A stretch of DNA of 64,000 bases, from the NCBI GenBank assembly GCA_030704615.1, contig CM060732.1, positions 69,669,053 through 69,733,052 of the forward strand. Reading direction: 5' to 3'. Of this stretch, positions 11,525 through 24,600 are shown piece by piece. The notes beneath the pieces were generated by a model. That model searched no databases and was not told where the DNA came from. It saw nothing but the letters and a program-made list of their open reading frames with translations. The DNA is from Takakia lepidozioides (Eukaryota; Streptophyta; Takakiopsida; Takakiales; Takakiaceae). Both the position numbers and the translations under genes were made by a program. Each line of letters starts with the position of its first letter. Position 1 is the stretch's first letter.

Positions 11525-12525
11525 GATGTCTCTTCGTGGGTCTTTGTTAGCTTGATATCTCAAGAAAGACCAAGGATCTCTCTCTTCGGTGAATCTTGAA
11601 TGATGCAAGCTGTATCGTCCTAGGGGTCACTAAACCTGTGTAGACTCCGTAATCAGGTACTCTACTACAGATCTAACCACAATCTCTGTCCTGCATCTCT
11701 GCTCTTTTCTCTACGTCCTCAAAGATCTCCGTTCTAATTTCAAATGTGTCTTTCGTGGTCACCGCATTTGTGCGCGACCTCTATATCAGGAAGAGCTTGG
11801 GTTGTAACTACGTCCACCGGCTAGGCCTCTCTCTCCATCTGGACATGTACAAGTGAGGGGGACAGAATCCTCCAAACCATCCCAATACCTGCAAACATTC
11901 GAGCCACATGATTCTGCGCACTACACATGTCATTCCCCGGTCCACAGTTAACTTCAAATTATTCTAGCCAAGTGGAACACTTTTTGTCTTCGGCCTCTCT
12001 TTAGCTGTAACAACCCTCAGGCACTGTGTGTGGTTCTCTGTCGCTCCAGACGAATTGCTTGCGCGCATCTTCCAAGACTGGAATCTTGTCGGTTTGTAGA
12101 AATGCGAGCGGGGGAGATTCTATAGGTACATAGACCTGTAGTCATAACGGGTATATTGAAATACAGAGTTATACTCGTATATTGAAAGCCTTAGACGGGT
12201 TATGACAACAAAGAGGGCCACAAGACTTGCTTTCCATGCACACGGGTGGAATCTCTCGGAAGCCCACCCAGTTCCTGATTTCTTTCCCTGATCCTAAAGC
12301 CTAGGTATTAGGCCTTACACAGCTCACTAAAGCGCAGCAACAACAAAACTGTATCAGATCTTACCTGATCCCATACATGTCTCTATATTGTCGGGCTGTG
12401 CGTGTGGTGCTATCCTGGATTGCATGTTACTATTTGCAGTGATGGCAGGAGACAAGTGAAAGTGAGGACATGGACATCCCACTTGTAACTTGCACTGCTG
12501 GTGTAATACAAAATTGTGTCGCGCC
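11525..12525. other. intergenic, no gene recognised
   Basis: This separates the 5' end of the dioxygenase gene from the 3' end of the HSP20 gene. It contains the probable dioxygenase promoter and 5' leader, but I could not pick out a convincing TATA box or any further exon. Confidence 0.5.
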
Positions 12526-13189
12526 TTAACTAATCCCCAAACTAGTTGAGCCAACAGCAATGTCAAATGTCCTCGGCCGGTGTAAGTCGGGTGGCGGGTT
12601 CTTAGGCACAATGACGGTGAGTAGCCCATCCTGGCAAGCAGCAGAGATGTTGTCCAGATTTGCATTGGCGGGAAGATTGAATTTCCTCATAAATTTCCCA
12701 GCGCTGCGCTCCACCCTCACGTACTTGATCTCAGTGTCTGTCACGAAATCGTCGCGCTTGCGCTCCCCACTTATCTTCAGCACGTTGTCATTCTCCACTT
12801 GCACCTTTGAGAACACAAGGTGAATCATTTGTCATGTATTCAAGGAGTCTCTACGTCCTGGATTACGGCACTCAAGAGAGTCCACCGGTGTCTCTACCCC
12901 TCTACAGTACTTGTGTAAATTTTTCTTAGATCTATGCACATGTATCATGGAGTTTACGTAGAACTTTCATTAATTTAATTACGTCTGCAGAGTCCGTATG
13001 GCACTGAATCATGAGTTAGAAATTATGCATGCGGTTCGGTTCCATCTGCAAAGTGAAGTCCTTAATTGACATCGTGGGCAAGCACAGTACCTTGATGTCG
13101 GTATGCTTGAGGCCAGGCATGTCTGCAACAAATACGTAGGAGCTAGGAAGCTCTTTGACATCTACAGCTGTACTGGCCATTTCTGCAAC
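12526..13189 (-). CDS. HSP20: class II-like cytosolic small heat-shock protein (HSP20)
   Basis: An alpha-crystallin-domain chaperone that holds unfolding proteins. Two exons are clear: 13,091-13,180 (from ATG) or to 13,189, and 12,526-12,804, joined through GTACTG ... CAAAG. Recognisable blocks are [46 protein letters not shown] and the GLLTVIVPK strand, all typical of plant class II cytosolic HSP20s. From the ATG at 13,178-13,180 the protein is 122 residues, shorter than the roughly 150-160 of the class because the N-terminal arm is missing. The codons just upstream (GTT GCA GAA, preceded by an AG) look like a spliced continuation, so an unrecognised upstream exon is likely. Intact reading frame. 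Confidence 0.9.
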
Positions 13190-14125
13190 CTGCATGAGCC
13201 ATGTATTATTTAGGCTTCAAGTCGAAAACATTCTATATGGCATAGAGTCTGTTTCTATCTCTCTTACGTAGGGAAAGACTTTCTCAAAGAAGGACTGTTA
13301 AGCTAGCTGTTCAGTCAAGATCATTCATAATTATGATCAAATCCATATCCTTTGGTAGTACGGTAACTTACACCAGTTTGTCCAATAAATTTCCAGTGAA
13401 TTTGTCATGGTCTCCTTTCAAGCTACGATTTAATACTAGTTAGACTTCCAGATGTACTTGAACCACCATTGCTTAAGAACTCAGAGGGCCTCCAAACAGA
13501 GCAGAGACACTTCAGGACTATAAAAGAGGCTGTGTGCACAACTCATTAGATTTGACACGCAGCAGTACGTGTACGTGAAAGGTCTCTGAAAGGTCTAACT
13601 ACAATTGACATTACACTCTAGTGACCTTGGAAACTAAAGCAACAGTCCACAGAGATCTGAGACAAATGGCAGGAAGAAGCAGTAATCGGGATCATGTACG
13701 TGCGGTCCAAGTAAATTGTTACAGTACCAGGTTTTATGTCAGTGGCATACACGTAGAGCAGCTCCCAGACGGTAAGAGATCAATCTGACTGTCTTGGAGA
13801 GCTTTACAAAACACAGGGTCCTGCTTATGCGCAATCTGCAGTCCCTAGCCCACTTTTGAAGTACTGGACAGTATTGTTCAATAAACCGACACGCAGGCCC
13901 ACAGATCTGTGCCATCCCACAAGATACGACATCATCCCTCATGTGCATCAGCCTGCTGCAGGGTCTATTAAGATTGTGTTGGTAAGCTCAAGTAGATCAG
14001 GAGGCAAAAAGTTGTCCATCTGGAACTGATCAGTTAGAAATGATCTGTGTTTTTGAAGTAGTGCTCACAGATATCTGTTTTGTCCAGTTCTAGATTTTTC
14101 TGACTTCAGATGTGGGCTGAGACTT
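13190..14125. other. upstream region of HSP20, no gene recognised
   Basis: Probably holds the HSP20 promoter and perhaps its missing 5' exon. I could not identify a convincing heat-shock element array or exon. Confidence 0.4.
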
Positions 14126-14923
14126 TCATGCATATATCTTGGATGCTTTCCCAAGGAGATCTATGCAATGAGCACAGCTGGTACCCACCGGTTGTTGGGC
14201 ACGGGTAATTAGAGAATCATCAACTGTGTGCCTGGGGTTGAAAGGGCATGGCGCGTGGTTGCCTGGCCATCCCCAATCAATCCATGTCAAATCGCTGGGA
14301 TAACCCTTGGAGACAGCTGAGTCGGGTGCCGAACGGTTCAGACTAGTACGCTGATTTAGATGAATTGAGCCGGCAGAGACTGAACCTCTGGCCAAGCCTC
14401 TCGGAGGAATTGTAATTGGAGGAGCTGATCCTGCAGGGCGTGCTGAGTTTGTCGCTGAGCCTGGAGGAATTGTACTCAGAGAATCTGATATGATTCCTGC
14501 TGAGGCTCTTGCTAAGCCTGGAGGAACTGTATCTGGAGGAGCTGATCCTGCAGGCCTTGTGCCTGCAAGCACTAGGGTGTCTGGAGGGACGGATCCGGAA
14601 AGCATTGTACCGGCAGCCTGGAGCTCAGCAACAGCGCGCGTCAGAGCTGCTGCGTTCACAGGATGTGAACCTTCAATCTGATTTTGCGCGTAGGCGTTCA
14701 TGCTGTAGAGATGGAGAGGGTCAAAGTGATGGTGGTGGCGAGGTCCACACAGGATGTGGCCCCTGTAACGCCTGCCGCCAGAGAAGAATCTGACATGGTA
14801 CACCCTGTACATGTTTGACAAACGACGTGTCCAGTATGGAGAGCTTCTACGGGACTCCTGTTTATATATGTAACAGGCACAGGTGCATATAACAGACTCT
14901 CCAGTGAAGAGACCAGCCCTACC
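14126..14923 (-). CDS. exon of an unknown Pro/Ala/Ser-rich protein
   Basis: A long open exon (about 265 codons) begins after a good acceptor (TTTGTGCAG at 14,924-14,932) and ends at a stop at 14,126. The N-terminal third is basic with aromatic residues and a four-histidine run. The middle has imperfect repeats of the type GSAPP(D/I)T-(V/I)PPGLAR(A/G)S. The C-terminus ends with a Cys-Ala-His-Cys pair. I do not recognise the family. Upstream exons probably lie at 15-16.4 kb but could not be defined. The low-complexity repeats make a chance open frame possible, yet its length in this AT-balanced region favours real coding. Confidence 0.4.
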   Translation of the reverse strand, partial: GRAGLFTGESVICTCACYIYKQESRRSSPYWTRRLSNMYRVYHVRFFSGGRRYRGHILCGPRHHHHFDPLHLYSMNAYAQNQIEGSHPVNAAALTRAVAELQAAGTMLSGSVPPDTLVLAGTRPAGSAPPDTVPPGLARASAGIISDSLSTIPPGSATNSARPAGSAPPITIPPRGLARGSVSAGSIHLNQRTSLNRSAPDSAVSKGYPSDLTWIDWGWPGNHAPCPFNPRHTVDDSLITRAQQPVGTSCAHCIDLLGKASKIYA

Positions 14924-17150
14924 CTGCACAAAGAGGAATGAAAAGTGAATCAAGTGATTGGAACGACATTGCTGAGCTGCTGTCAGTATCTATTGAGGTG
15001 CCCGGCCCCGCAAGATCTCTGGACGTAGAAGTTTGTACGTGCACATGAGATCTCAGATACTATGGCCAGTGCCTTGAAATGCATACACCCGTCATCGTAC
15101 ACTAACTGAAATCGTGAATTCATGCTCTATAGATCAATTGCACTTGCTCAAGATAATTATAATATTGGGGAGACCGACTCTCTAGAGATATATTTAAGAC
15201 CCCACTGCTTCATGGATAGGATGGAAAGGATTTGTTTGAAAGGGGTAGTCTGTTCAAAGTGCAGCTGTCCAGGTGTATATATGGATCACACTAGCTGGAC
15301 GTGACGAATTTGGACACCATATTGCCATTGATCAACTGATATAGGAGCTATGGATTCATTTAGAAGAGTACCTCGTCTCAATTTGCCTTGAGCAGCCACC
15401 TTTCTTACTCTGGGACGGCAATGCGGTTCTCTGTTATTACCAGAAGGATATTTTACACTCGATGTCTGATCTACCAGATTCAACGAAACTGCAAGGTATC
15501 ATGGACGGTCAGCTCCGCCACCCCGTGCTCGCCCGGTCTTTTAGTGTTTTCCGACTAGCACTGCAACTTGCACACCTGAAAAACTTTTCTGTACCGTAAT
15601 CTTTCCTCTCTTCGCCTTTCCTTTTCTCAAATTGTTGCAGGGTCTTCCTGAATAAGTCTCTGATGAATGCTAACTATTTTGAAATTTCCTGCTGACTCGA
15701 ACCATTTGCCTGCACGGCTCAGGGTATTAAGTTGGACAACTCTCGACGGCCGCAGGGGCGAGGGCGAAGACCTCCATTGACGCTTAATTGTGAACTGTGA
15801 CCATCTGGATTTTTTCTCCACTACTGAGATGATGGGACCGCATATGCACACCGGAGAGAGCCAGAATTCGAAAATATAACTATCTAGTCACGGTGTAAAG
15901 GCTGCTAGACGAAGGAACTACAAGCACACCGAAGCGAAAACTCTACATGAAACATTGAGTACCCGAGTCGGTCATACACCGACACTCCCATGAAACTTTC
16001 AACAGGGAAGAGAAAACGATCCCCTATATCATATTGCCAGAGGGAAGGAAACCCTTGATAAGAGCAGGGTGACTGCAAGATGCAGAATCGAAATACATAT
16101 GTACAAACAGGCAAGCTAATTGCAATGCCGGCCTTTGCAGCCACCCCAAATCCACAACACTTTGAGGACGCCCCACGAAGACAAGGGAAAGGGAGGGCGG
16201 GGCGAGGCGGGGGCGGGAGCGGGAGCGCCAGGCGGTTAATCCCCCAGGAGACACGTGTTTGTTTTCCATTGCACAGACACAGAGTGGAGAAATGCTGAAA
16301 GTTGTCGCCGCTTCGGCCGAACGTGAAGCGGCACCGCCGGCCGCGCCGTGCACCTCATCCGAGCCGTCCGTCGTAGAGAGCACGTCAGTAATCTCAACCG
16401 TTCATAAACAAGCAATCGATCGGCGTCCACGACCTATCGAATCTGAGAAAATATATTATAAAACACGTCAATTTGGCACCACACGTACCATCTCGCTCTA
16501 ATTTTTGCGTACTCCCGTCCAACTGAGATACCGTAATTATATTCCAGGACCCACCACATATTAAATATGGCCAACATGAACCATGTACCCAAAATCACGC
16601 GTTGGGTACCCATGTTCATGTGCCCAGTCTATTATTCATCCAACAAATGCGGAATCTCGTAATTAAATAATGCCTTGGGGCCAAAGTCGCCAAAGTCAAA
16701 CTGAGTCCACATTCCATACTTTAAGAGTGTGGCCAGGTTTTTTCTGATGCGGATGACGGTATGAAGTACTTCCATGAAGGTAATGTATTAGTCATTTGTT
16801 CGGTTCGGGCCTAGGTGGATTCAGGTAAGAAAAGAAATATAACATTTGCTAGAAGCATTTCTATCATTATATTTGAAAATAGAATAATCGGACTTTTGGC
16901 TTCTTGGACGATTTTAGTATAGAAGTGATTGATTGAAGTTTCTAAATTTGGAATTGACAACACTTAACTATATTATCGGGCCACCCGTTACCGTTAGCTC
17001 TGGTTGGGTTGCGGTAACCATCTGGTTAGTGGGGGCAAGTGGTAACGGTAGGGGTGAAGATACCCGGGAAGAATTGGTCAGAACGATACCGTGTTCGAGA
17101 GGGATGGTGTTTGAAGATGAAGATGGTGATCACTGATGATATGCGCTAGG
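14924..17150. other. no confident gene; GC-rich island at 16.15-16.40 kb
   Basis: A short CpG- and G-rich block (about 16,170-16,400) stands out from its AT-rich surroundings and could be a promoter or first exon for the minus-strand exon at 14.1-14.9 kb. Open frames on both strands overlap there, so none can be preferred. Confidence 0.35.
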
Positions 17151-17545
17151 AAATGATGATGTTGTGAGCTTATTAATGTCTAGGAAGGAATCTGAGAGGA
17201 AGGATGTTAGTGATTCAAAGGCAGAGTAGTGAGAGGAACCTTTGCGATGATGGAACCTTGTGGAAGATTATTAATCGCTAGGGAGGAATAAGGTCTGAAA
17301 AGGCTGGTGATGGGAGGACAGAGGAAGCTTTGGAAGAAGGAGACGGTGATGTTGTGATTTTATTATTGTCTAGGAAGGAATCTGAGAGGAAAGATGTTAG
17401 TGATTCAAAGGCAGAGTAGTGAGAGGAACCTTTGTGCGCTCGAAAATGATGGAACCTTGTGGAAGATTATTAATCGCTAGGGAGGAGTAACGTCCGAAAA
17501 TGCTGGTGATGGGAGGACAGAAGCTTTGGAAGAAGGAGATGGTGA
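17150..17545. repeat. 195-bp tandem duplication, two copies
   Basis: Copies at about 17,152-17,345 and 17,349-17,541 share long identical stretches, such as AGGAAGGAATCTGAGAGGAA and GGAAGATTATTAATCGCTAG, with small indels. No open frame continues through both. Confidence 0.85.
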
Positions 17546-17595
17546 TCTCAGCCCTGTGAGATTTTCAGCGTCATTTCTCACCAAAGTGAAGATTG

Positions 17596-17859
17596 ATGAG
17601 AACAGACCAGGTGGCTGAGGATAGGAGCAGCGCTGTGGCAGGGAAGCTCACGCGAGGAGGGGGAAATGAACTGAGCCATAGCTACTTCGAGGCGAGTGAG
17701 ATGCATGACCTTTCCAGCGCGAGGGAGCTGCAGGTTGAGGAGTGTGATGTGTCGGGAAGCCTTTCTCTCTCGAAGCAGTTGTCAATGAGGTACCGGATTG
17801 ATCACACATCGCTCAGTTTCCCTGTGCATGAATTATGTGAGCTGTTGAAGCGGGAGTGA
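17596..17859 (+). CDS. small hypothetical ORF, 87 codons
   Basis: A complete ATG-to-TGA frame follows the tandem duplication and is followed by an AATAAAG signal near 17,910. The product is acidic and Ser/Glu-rich with no recognised domain. It could be a small gene, a leader exon of the coiled-coil gene downstream, or chance. Confidence 0.25.
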   Translation: MRTDQVAEDRSSAVAGKLTRGGGNELSHSYFEASEMHDLSSARELQVEECDVSGSLSLSKQLSMRYRIDHTSLSFPVHELCELLKRE

Positions 17860-18640
17860 AGCATTTTGAGGTCAATTTACTCGAGTTCAATGATTCTCTG
17901 TCTCATGAATAAAGGTCATGCCTTGAGAGAGGAGATGGAATCTGGTGTGTAGTTTTATTCATCGTAGCATCTAGTTTTGTTTTCACTGGAGGGGGCATCC
18001 TGCACGTTTGATTCCATAATGTGATCTGCATGCAGTACACGCGGAGGGTTCTGCACACGTAAAGTAGAAAAGACATTTCATATAGCTGAGCGTTTAGATG
18101 AACCTGCAAACACATTGGCACAACGGTCCGATTTGGACCAAAGTATTTTGAACGCATCGGATGGCTTATTGAGTTTCAAGTTTGACCGGCCTCGTTACTT
18201 TTACTTAATAGTGCTTGGCTGCCTTGTGGCTTCAAGCTTTCAAGAATCCTTCGAGAGAGAGAGTCCACCACTGAGGTGAGAGCAGACGAGAGCAATGCCA
18301 GTGAGGGTGTAACTAAATGGGCGTGAAACCATCACACCTCTATAGTGCAGTATGTGATTTGCAAGGCATTGTCACTATACGATTGGTGTTTCATGTTCGC
18401 CAGGTGCTAGCATGCCTGCCTAGTTTCCACTGGATACTGTATGGTAAAGCCAGTTATTCCATCCGACTGCCAAGTAATTTACAGCACTGGCAGGTGCCTG
18501 TGTTTATCCGTCCCCTGTAGGTGGCATGGCTAGAAACCCATGAAGCTCCACCACTGTGATTAATCGGATGATGACTCCACTCTAATTTGGCATGTCACAC
18601 TGGAGACAGGACATTACATACTGAAATTTTCCCGCTAATC
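17860..18640. other. no gene recognised
   Basis: AT-balanced sequence upstream of the coiled-coil gene, presumably including its promoter. I see no domain-bearing frame. Confidence 0.4.
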
Positions 18641-21600
18641 ATGGAACAGGATGGGGGAAAGGACAAACCTAGGACAGTGGGTGAATCCATCACCAGGAAG
18701 CTGTTTGATGAAGAAATGGAAAGGGAAGTTAAGATCCACTTGAAATTTCATGCACTCAGGGCTCCCAGTTTGGACACAAACCAGAAGTTTGATTGAACCC
18801 GGTGAGGACTGACCAAAGTGCTCTCGAGTCAGCAGATTGACAAAAGCTCCAATTTGGGAGTTGTGAATGACACCACATCTACTGTAATATAATCTGGAGA
18901 TGTGCAAAAGATTTGTGCTTCAGAATTGAACCTATTCTTGGCAAAGGTAGAGAGTCACTATGACCTCACCATAAACCTACAGATACTCTGAAGCAGACGT
19001 TTTTTGAGTTCTATGATTGCTCATTTGGTGGGCTGTCCTGTTTCCAGAAGGTCAAGGACATCCAGCGAGCTTGACAGGGATCCAGGTTGCAGCAGTCCTT
19101 CTGCCACACCCAGAAATGTAACTCCTTTAACATCCCTGACACCATTGAAATGGAAACCTTCCAAGCGAGAAGAAGATGCAGGGAAGGGCTCCAATCAAGG
19201 AATGTCAGGCGAAATTATCCGCGATAACGAAGAGCTCTCTGGTTCTGAAGAAGTGACAACCCATGTGCTAGATGAGCATGTAAGAGAGCAGCAGCGGTGT
19301 ATGGAGCCAAGCAGTGGCCAAGGTGTGGACTGTCAGACCAAATCATCAGATGAATCTTCACTAACAAAGGGGCAGCAGGGCACCGAACCCAGCAGTGATA
19401 TTGAGTTTCCTTCTCTTGAGAGGTAAGATTAAGGATACATCTCTCAGAAGCCCTTCAATTGTACATAGACAGCTCGACGCTAAAACTCTGTAGAATCTCC
19501 AGCACACACACATACCATACAAACTTAGCGGGACTAAACTCTTATTCAATGAACCTCCAGGCACCTTGGCAGCTAATTGTCAATACACTTGTATGTGCTG
19601 GGTGCAGAGTTTGAACCCATCAGGTGCCTTTGCATAGAAGCCAGCAAAGATACAATCCGTAATATGAAAAAGAACTTAACATCATGTTGTTACAAAAAAT
19701 TTACAGCAATGCACACTGAGATGCACGCTGCTTTGTGTTTTTCAACATCCTCCATCATAGGTGAACAAAGACAACTCATAATGATGGTGCAGAGTAGAAG
19801 GAAGTGGTCATCCTGAGCTGTTCTTCTTAGTTTTTTCAAGATCCCTGCTGAATGATGCAATGAGCCAAGTCTTCTATAAAAGCGTGTGTCCCCATTTGCC
19901 TTTGAACAGGCAGTTCGACTATGTTTTCAAACCAAACTCAAAACTTGGGCTGGTACTCGGGTATCTTGCGTAGGAAGCCTTCATTGGGGGAAGACTCATC
20001 CACCATGACCATTGACTTTTTACGAGCCAGGCTCTTGTCAGAGCGTGCTTCATCGAAGGCTGCCAAGCATCATGTCCAGCTGCTTGAAAAGAAGGTCAGG
20101 TCCAATTTCACTGTCATGAGATGAGGGAAGATCAATCAGGTCTCAAGTTGAAAAGTCTATTAGATGGTTTTTAGAGATGGTTTAGGTCTAGCTCCAGCTT
20201 ATAATCTGAATTCAACCCTAGGTTTTGTGGGTGGACACATAAAACTTTTTTTATACTTTAGCGACACCAAAGCATGTAAGTTAGGATATCACATCTGACC
20301 TTTTCCATTTCAGGTGATTGAGCTGGAGCACAAATTGGAGCATGCGATTGAACTGAGGAAAAAGGCTGAAGCAGCTGCAGGAGAGGCTATCTCCAAGCTG
20401 AAATCTGCAGGTTAGTGATTGCCTTTGGTGAATGTAGAAGTGGACCTGCAGAAGTATCTGCAGAAGTGGATGCAACCACCAGAATTTGAAGTGAATTGAA
20501 GTATTCACATAGGATAGGTAGAACTGTTATTCCTGTCACTGCATACTTTGGCCGTCACCTAGAAACTTGAAGTTGTTCCCAACTGTTGGCAGCCATTTTT
20601 ACCTCACATTGTCCGACTTGAGTTCAAAGGCTTTTCCTTGGTCTTGCAAAGACCTGGGCCCTATCACTTCAACACCCCCTGATATTTGTTTTGTTTGCAG
20701 TGACAAGTTAAAGGAAAGATGCTAAAATCTCCAGCAAACAACTGCCTACCATCACAACCGAACCAAGATATCAGGCATTAGGATACCAGAAAGTGTAGTT
20801 GTCATGGTGGATGCTGATCTGACATAGAACTGTGTTAATTCAAAGAATCTTCCTGTGGGTGGTTTTGGAAGTTGTACTTCATAGCAAACCTAAATTTGAC
20901 ACATGCTTAATCTCACTGGCTTCAGGTCTTTCGACAGAGGGAGCAATAGATATTGGTAAGAACACAAGAATTGCTTCTCAAACTCGTGACCCTGCCTTCG
21001 GTGTCACAGCTGAAGCCACCCCACCAGAGACAAGAAGAGAACTGGTGGCATCAAGGTCCAGAACTGGTTTGGATCAAGGCAAGGAAGATTCTGGGCAAGA
21101 TGGGGCCAGTTGTGAGGGTTCTCAGAGACTAAGCTCAAATGGAGAGTTGAGTCGGGGGAAAGATAATAGCTCGCCTTTGCACCAGCCGCTGGCAGTCTCG
21201 GGGGCCAACAGAGAGGAAGGTGTGGTCAAATCAGGGGCAACTGACAGTCATCTTGAGCTTGATTCAATATCTGAGACACCAAATCGATTAATCCAGAGGC
21301 AAGTGACGAGGTAGATCCTGTTATCCATGTCTCTTGTTGTTTGCTTCTGTGGATTGTGTGTTTGCAATGGCTTGAGATGTTCCAATTGCTGGCTTTTGTG
21401 AGATAAGCAGGCTGGAGGGAGAAAAAGGGATGAGCGGGAGAGACGAAAACTTCTCATATGTCTGATTTGGATCTGTTAGGCTTAACAGGGCTGCTACAGA
21501 GGAGCGACTGCGCAACATGTGGAATCAAATTAGTGAGGAGATGGTAGCCCTAGCTGAAGATCGAAGCCAAGAGGAGTTGATCCGTAAGGAGCTTATGAGT

Positions 21601-24600
21601 TGGATGGGGCAAGTGCCAGCTGTTCTTCAAGACATTCTCCCCAAAGACACAGGGACTACTGGTGAAAAGAAGCAAGTTGGTGGCAAAAATCCTGACCTTA
21701 GTCGTGAGAACTCTGGAGTTCAGGATGTGTCACCTCAGCTGGTAGATGAGCAAACGGAGGCAGGTGTTTCCAAGGGAGATGTCGGCAATGATAGAGAAGG
21801 TAGCAAACAGTAAACCCTATGTCTGTTCTAGTACTGGCACTGATAACATAGTTTCTGAGGATTTCACTCTGGAGCTCATTTGTCCTCTTCTTGGCTTCCC
21901 TCAAGGTCTTAAATGAAGATCAAAATCTTCCAAGCATATGATTACTTCTGTCTTTCTGGCTGCTGATTGTCTATGCCCTCCTTGCTCACCCTAGTTAGTG
22001 GCGCTAACGAAATGGCTGGCTTTAAGCTCCCCTTTCTTTGTGTTGATCTGTGTCTTACCTTCAATTTTGCTCTGCTCAAAGTTCTTGCTGGTAAGTGATT
22101 ATATTCTTTGCTTGGATGCTTTCTAGTCTTGACAGGCTGATTTTTAGCTTACCAGATTTCAATCACTCACTGATTGACACTCAATGGACCAGATGAGAAT
22201 TCAAGTGTTAAGATGATTGAGAACTTTGAAAATAAAGGTTCGGAGCTATATGATGATGCCAAGGAGGCACAGCGGATTGAGCGCTACAAAGCTGAGGAGA
22301 TTGTGCAGTTGGAGTGGGAGCAAAACTACTATGCCCAACAAAAGCTCGAGCAGTTTAAGGTACTTGCCTTTTCGGGGTGCCTTGGGAAAACATAAGCCCT
22401 ATTCCGTGTTTTGTATCCTCAGCATCCTTAGTAGGGCATCTTCTGGTAAAAGCTCTCCCTAGTAAATGTGAAAGGCAGGAATTGACTTCCTTCTTAACCA
22501 CACTATTGGAGTGAGCCTTTCACGATGACAGTCGCTCAATTCTGATCTCCTCTAGTCCCCCTCTCAACTCTCCCCCAATTTGGGCTCCATCCACACAGAT
22601 GCAGAGAAAAGTGGAGAGTTAAGACTAACGAGCGCAGAGTCTGTCTTTTCCTGCCTCTCTGCTGACATGACTTTACAGTATCACGGGGTAGTGGTGTTAG
22701 CAGAGGTATAACAAGATAAGTATTTCGTACCTAGCACGGGTATGGTATCACCTATGCCTAATGCATTCAAATGTGGTCTGCTCAGTTCCACTTGCTGTCA
22801 CAGTTTGTGGGATAAGTAGTGTGAGAGAGCTTCGTGTATGACACCAAGGTGTACAGTGTCCTTACAATGACACACAGCCTTACAACTGATGAGCATGTCT
22901 CCCAGGATGCTCTTTGTCCCTCTGTTACATTGTGTCTCTTGTCCAACAGGTGCTCTTCAGCATGCACTACTGACTCCTGTAGTTGCTGTGTGCAATTTGT
23001 CAACATTTTTAGAGGAACCATCAGTATATGCGAAATAGTGTCCCAACTATGATATAATTTATCTTCACTTTGACAGGATGAAAGTGGCAACAATGGCAAA
23101 AAAGAAGCAGGTGCAGTGTGCACGAGTGGTGACATGGGAACACCCCTTCTAGGATCTCGACACTTGTCTCTCAGCTCACTAGATAAGCAGCAAATTGATC
23201 AGGAGGAGGGACCTTTAGCAAGTGTACAAACTAAGATGGTGAAGAGCAAAAGCACCACTGATTTTTCCCCCAGAGTTGGCAATGGGAAAGTAGATCTGCA
23301 TGCTCCCCACTTTGATGCTCTGTATGCGGACTCAGAGACAATTGCGACTGATGGAGAGAGGTTTTACGGACAAGTGTTGGGTGGGAAGACAAATGATGCA
23401 ATCTACAGCAACAAGGAAGTGGTACGGCAGCAAAGGCAGGCAGGGGTGGCTAGGTCACCAGTTCCAGTCTATATGACAACAGGAGCATTTCGCATGCAAC
23501 AGGAGCATTCAGTGATTGCCACCAGGGCCAGTGAAGCTGAAGGTCAGGTGTGGGCTGAGAGACGAATCGAGCAGGATCCATACAGCTTGAATCATGGTCA
23601 GGAGAGGAGAGGTGCCTTGGAAAGAGAAGGTGTGCACAGATCTCAGGGGCATCCTGGGATCAGATCTTCAAATGACATAGGTAGTGGTCTACTAGACTAT
23701 AGTGGTAGGTCACCAAGATGGGATGCCTCAGGGGATGGCTCAGGCTGGGTCCATCAGCAAATGTATGAGGAGAGAGGAGCACACTGCCCGACTGGAAGGC
23801 CTGAAAATCAAAAGTTCCATAGGCAGAGAGAAGGCATGAGTGGAAGTTTGCCGCCAGATGCAGTGTATGGCAGTCATGGTTGGCATAATGAAGACTATGG
23901 GATAGGGAGCCGTCCACCAGAGGGGGTGCAAGGTGTACAGAGACAGCTGGGTTATGCAGCTGGGCACCTTGGCCCCATGCGATCAGAGCCTCCCCAAAGT
24001 GGTGTAGAGAATTATGAGATGCGTGGATCTCTTGAAGTATTGCAGTATAGAGAAAGGCATAACAAATTTGACAGAGACATTGTGCATAGACGAGATACTC
24101 AAGCTTCTTTGCAGGTTTGTCCTCTGTTCTCTTTTGCACAGCAATCCAGAGAGCAGGACAGTTGCATCACACCCAGCCTAAAAATACTCTGCAAGAAGCA
24201 AATCATAGTTTTACTCAAAAGTCTAGGCTATACTCTCTTTCTGTCTGCAACTCCCCTCCCTCGAATAGGAACTTTCACACAACATACTAGGTGAGGTTTC
24301 ATTGATGGTGGCAGGGTTTGTGATATTCCAGTTTCCTCTTAAGTGGACGATTTTGTGTACTTTTCTCTTGCCATGACCTTCAGCCGTACATCTAAGTTAC
24401 TTCTGAGCCTTAGGAATAGAGCGGTGTTTCTCCAGCAACCAAGACAAATGTGAAGAGTGCTAACAAGTCTGTGTATCAGCATTCTAACAACTTACGTGAC
24501 AATCATGGGGCCACAGGCAAACCAGAAGTCTAGGAGCCATTACTACACCGAGAATCAAGGAGGATGGTCAGACATGAATGGGTACTTAAGGAGGGACCTC

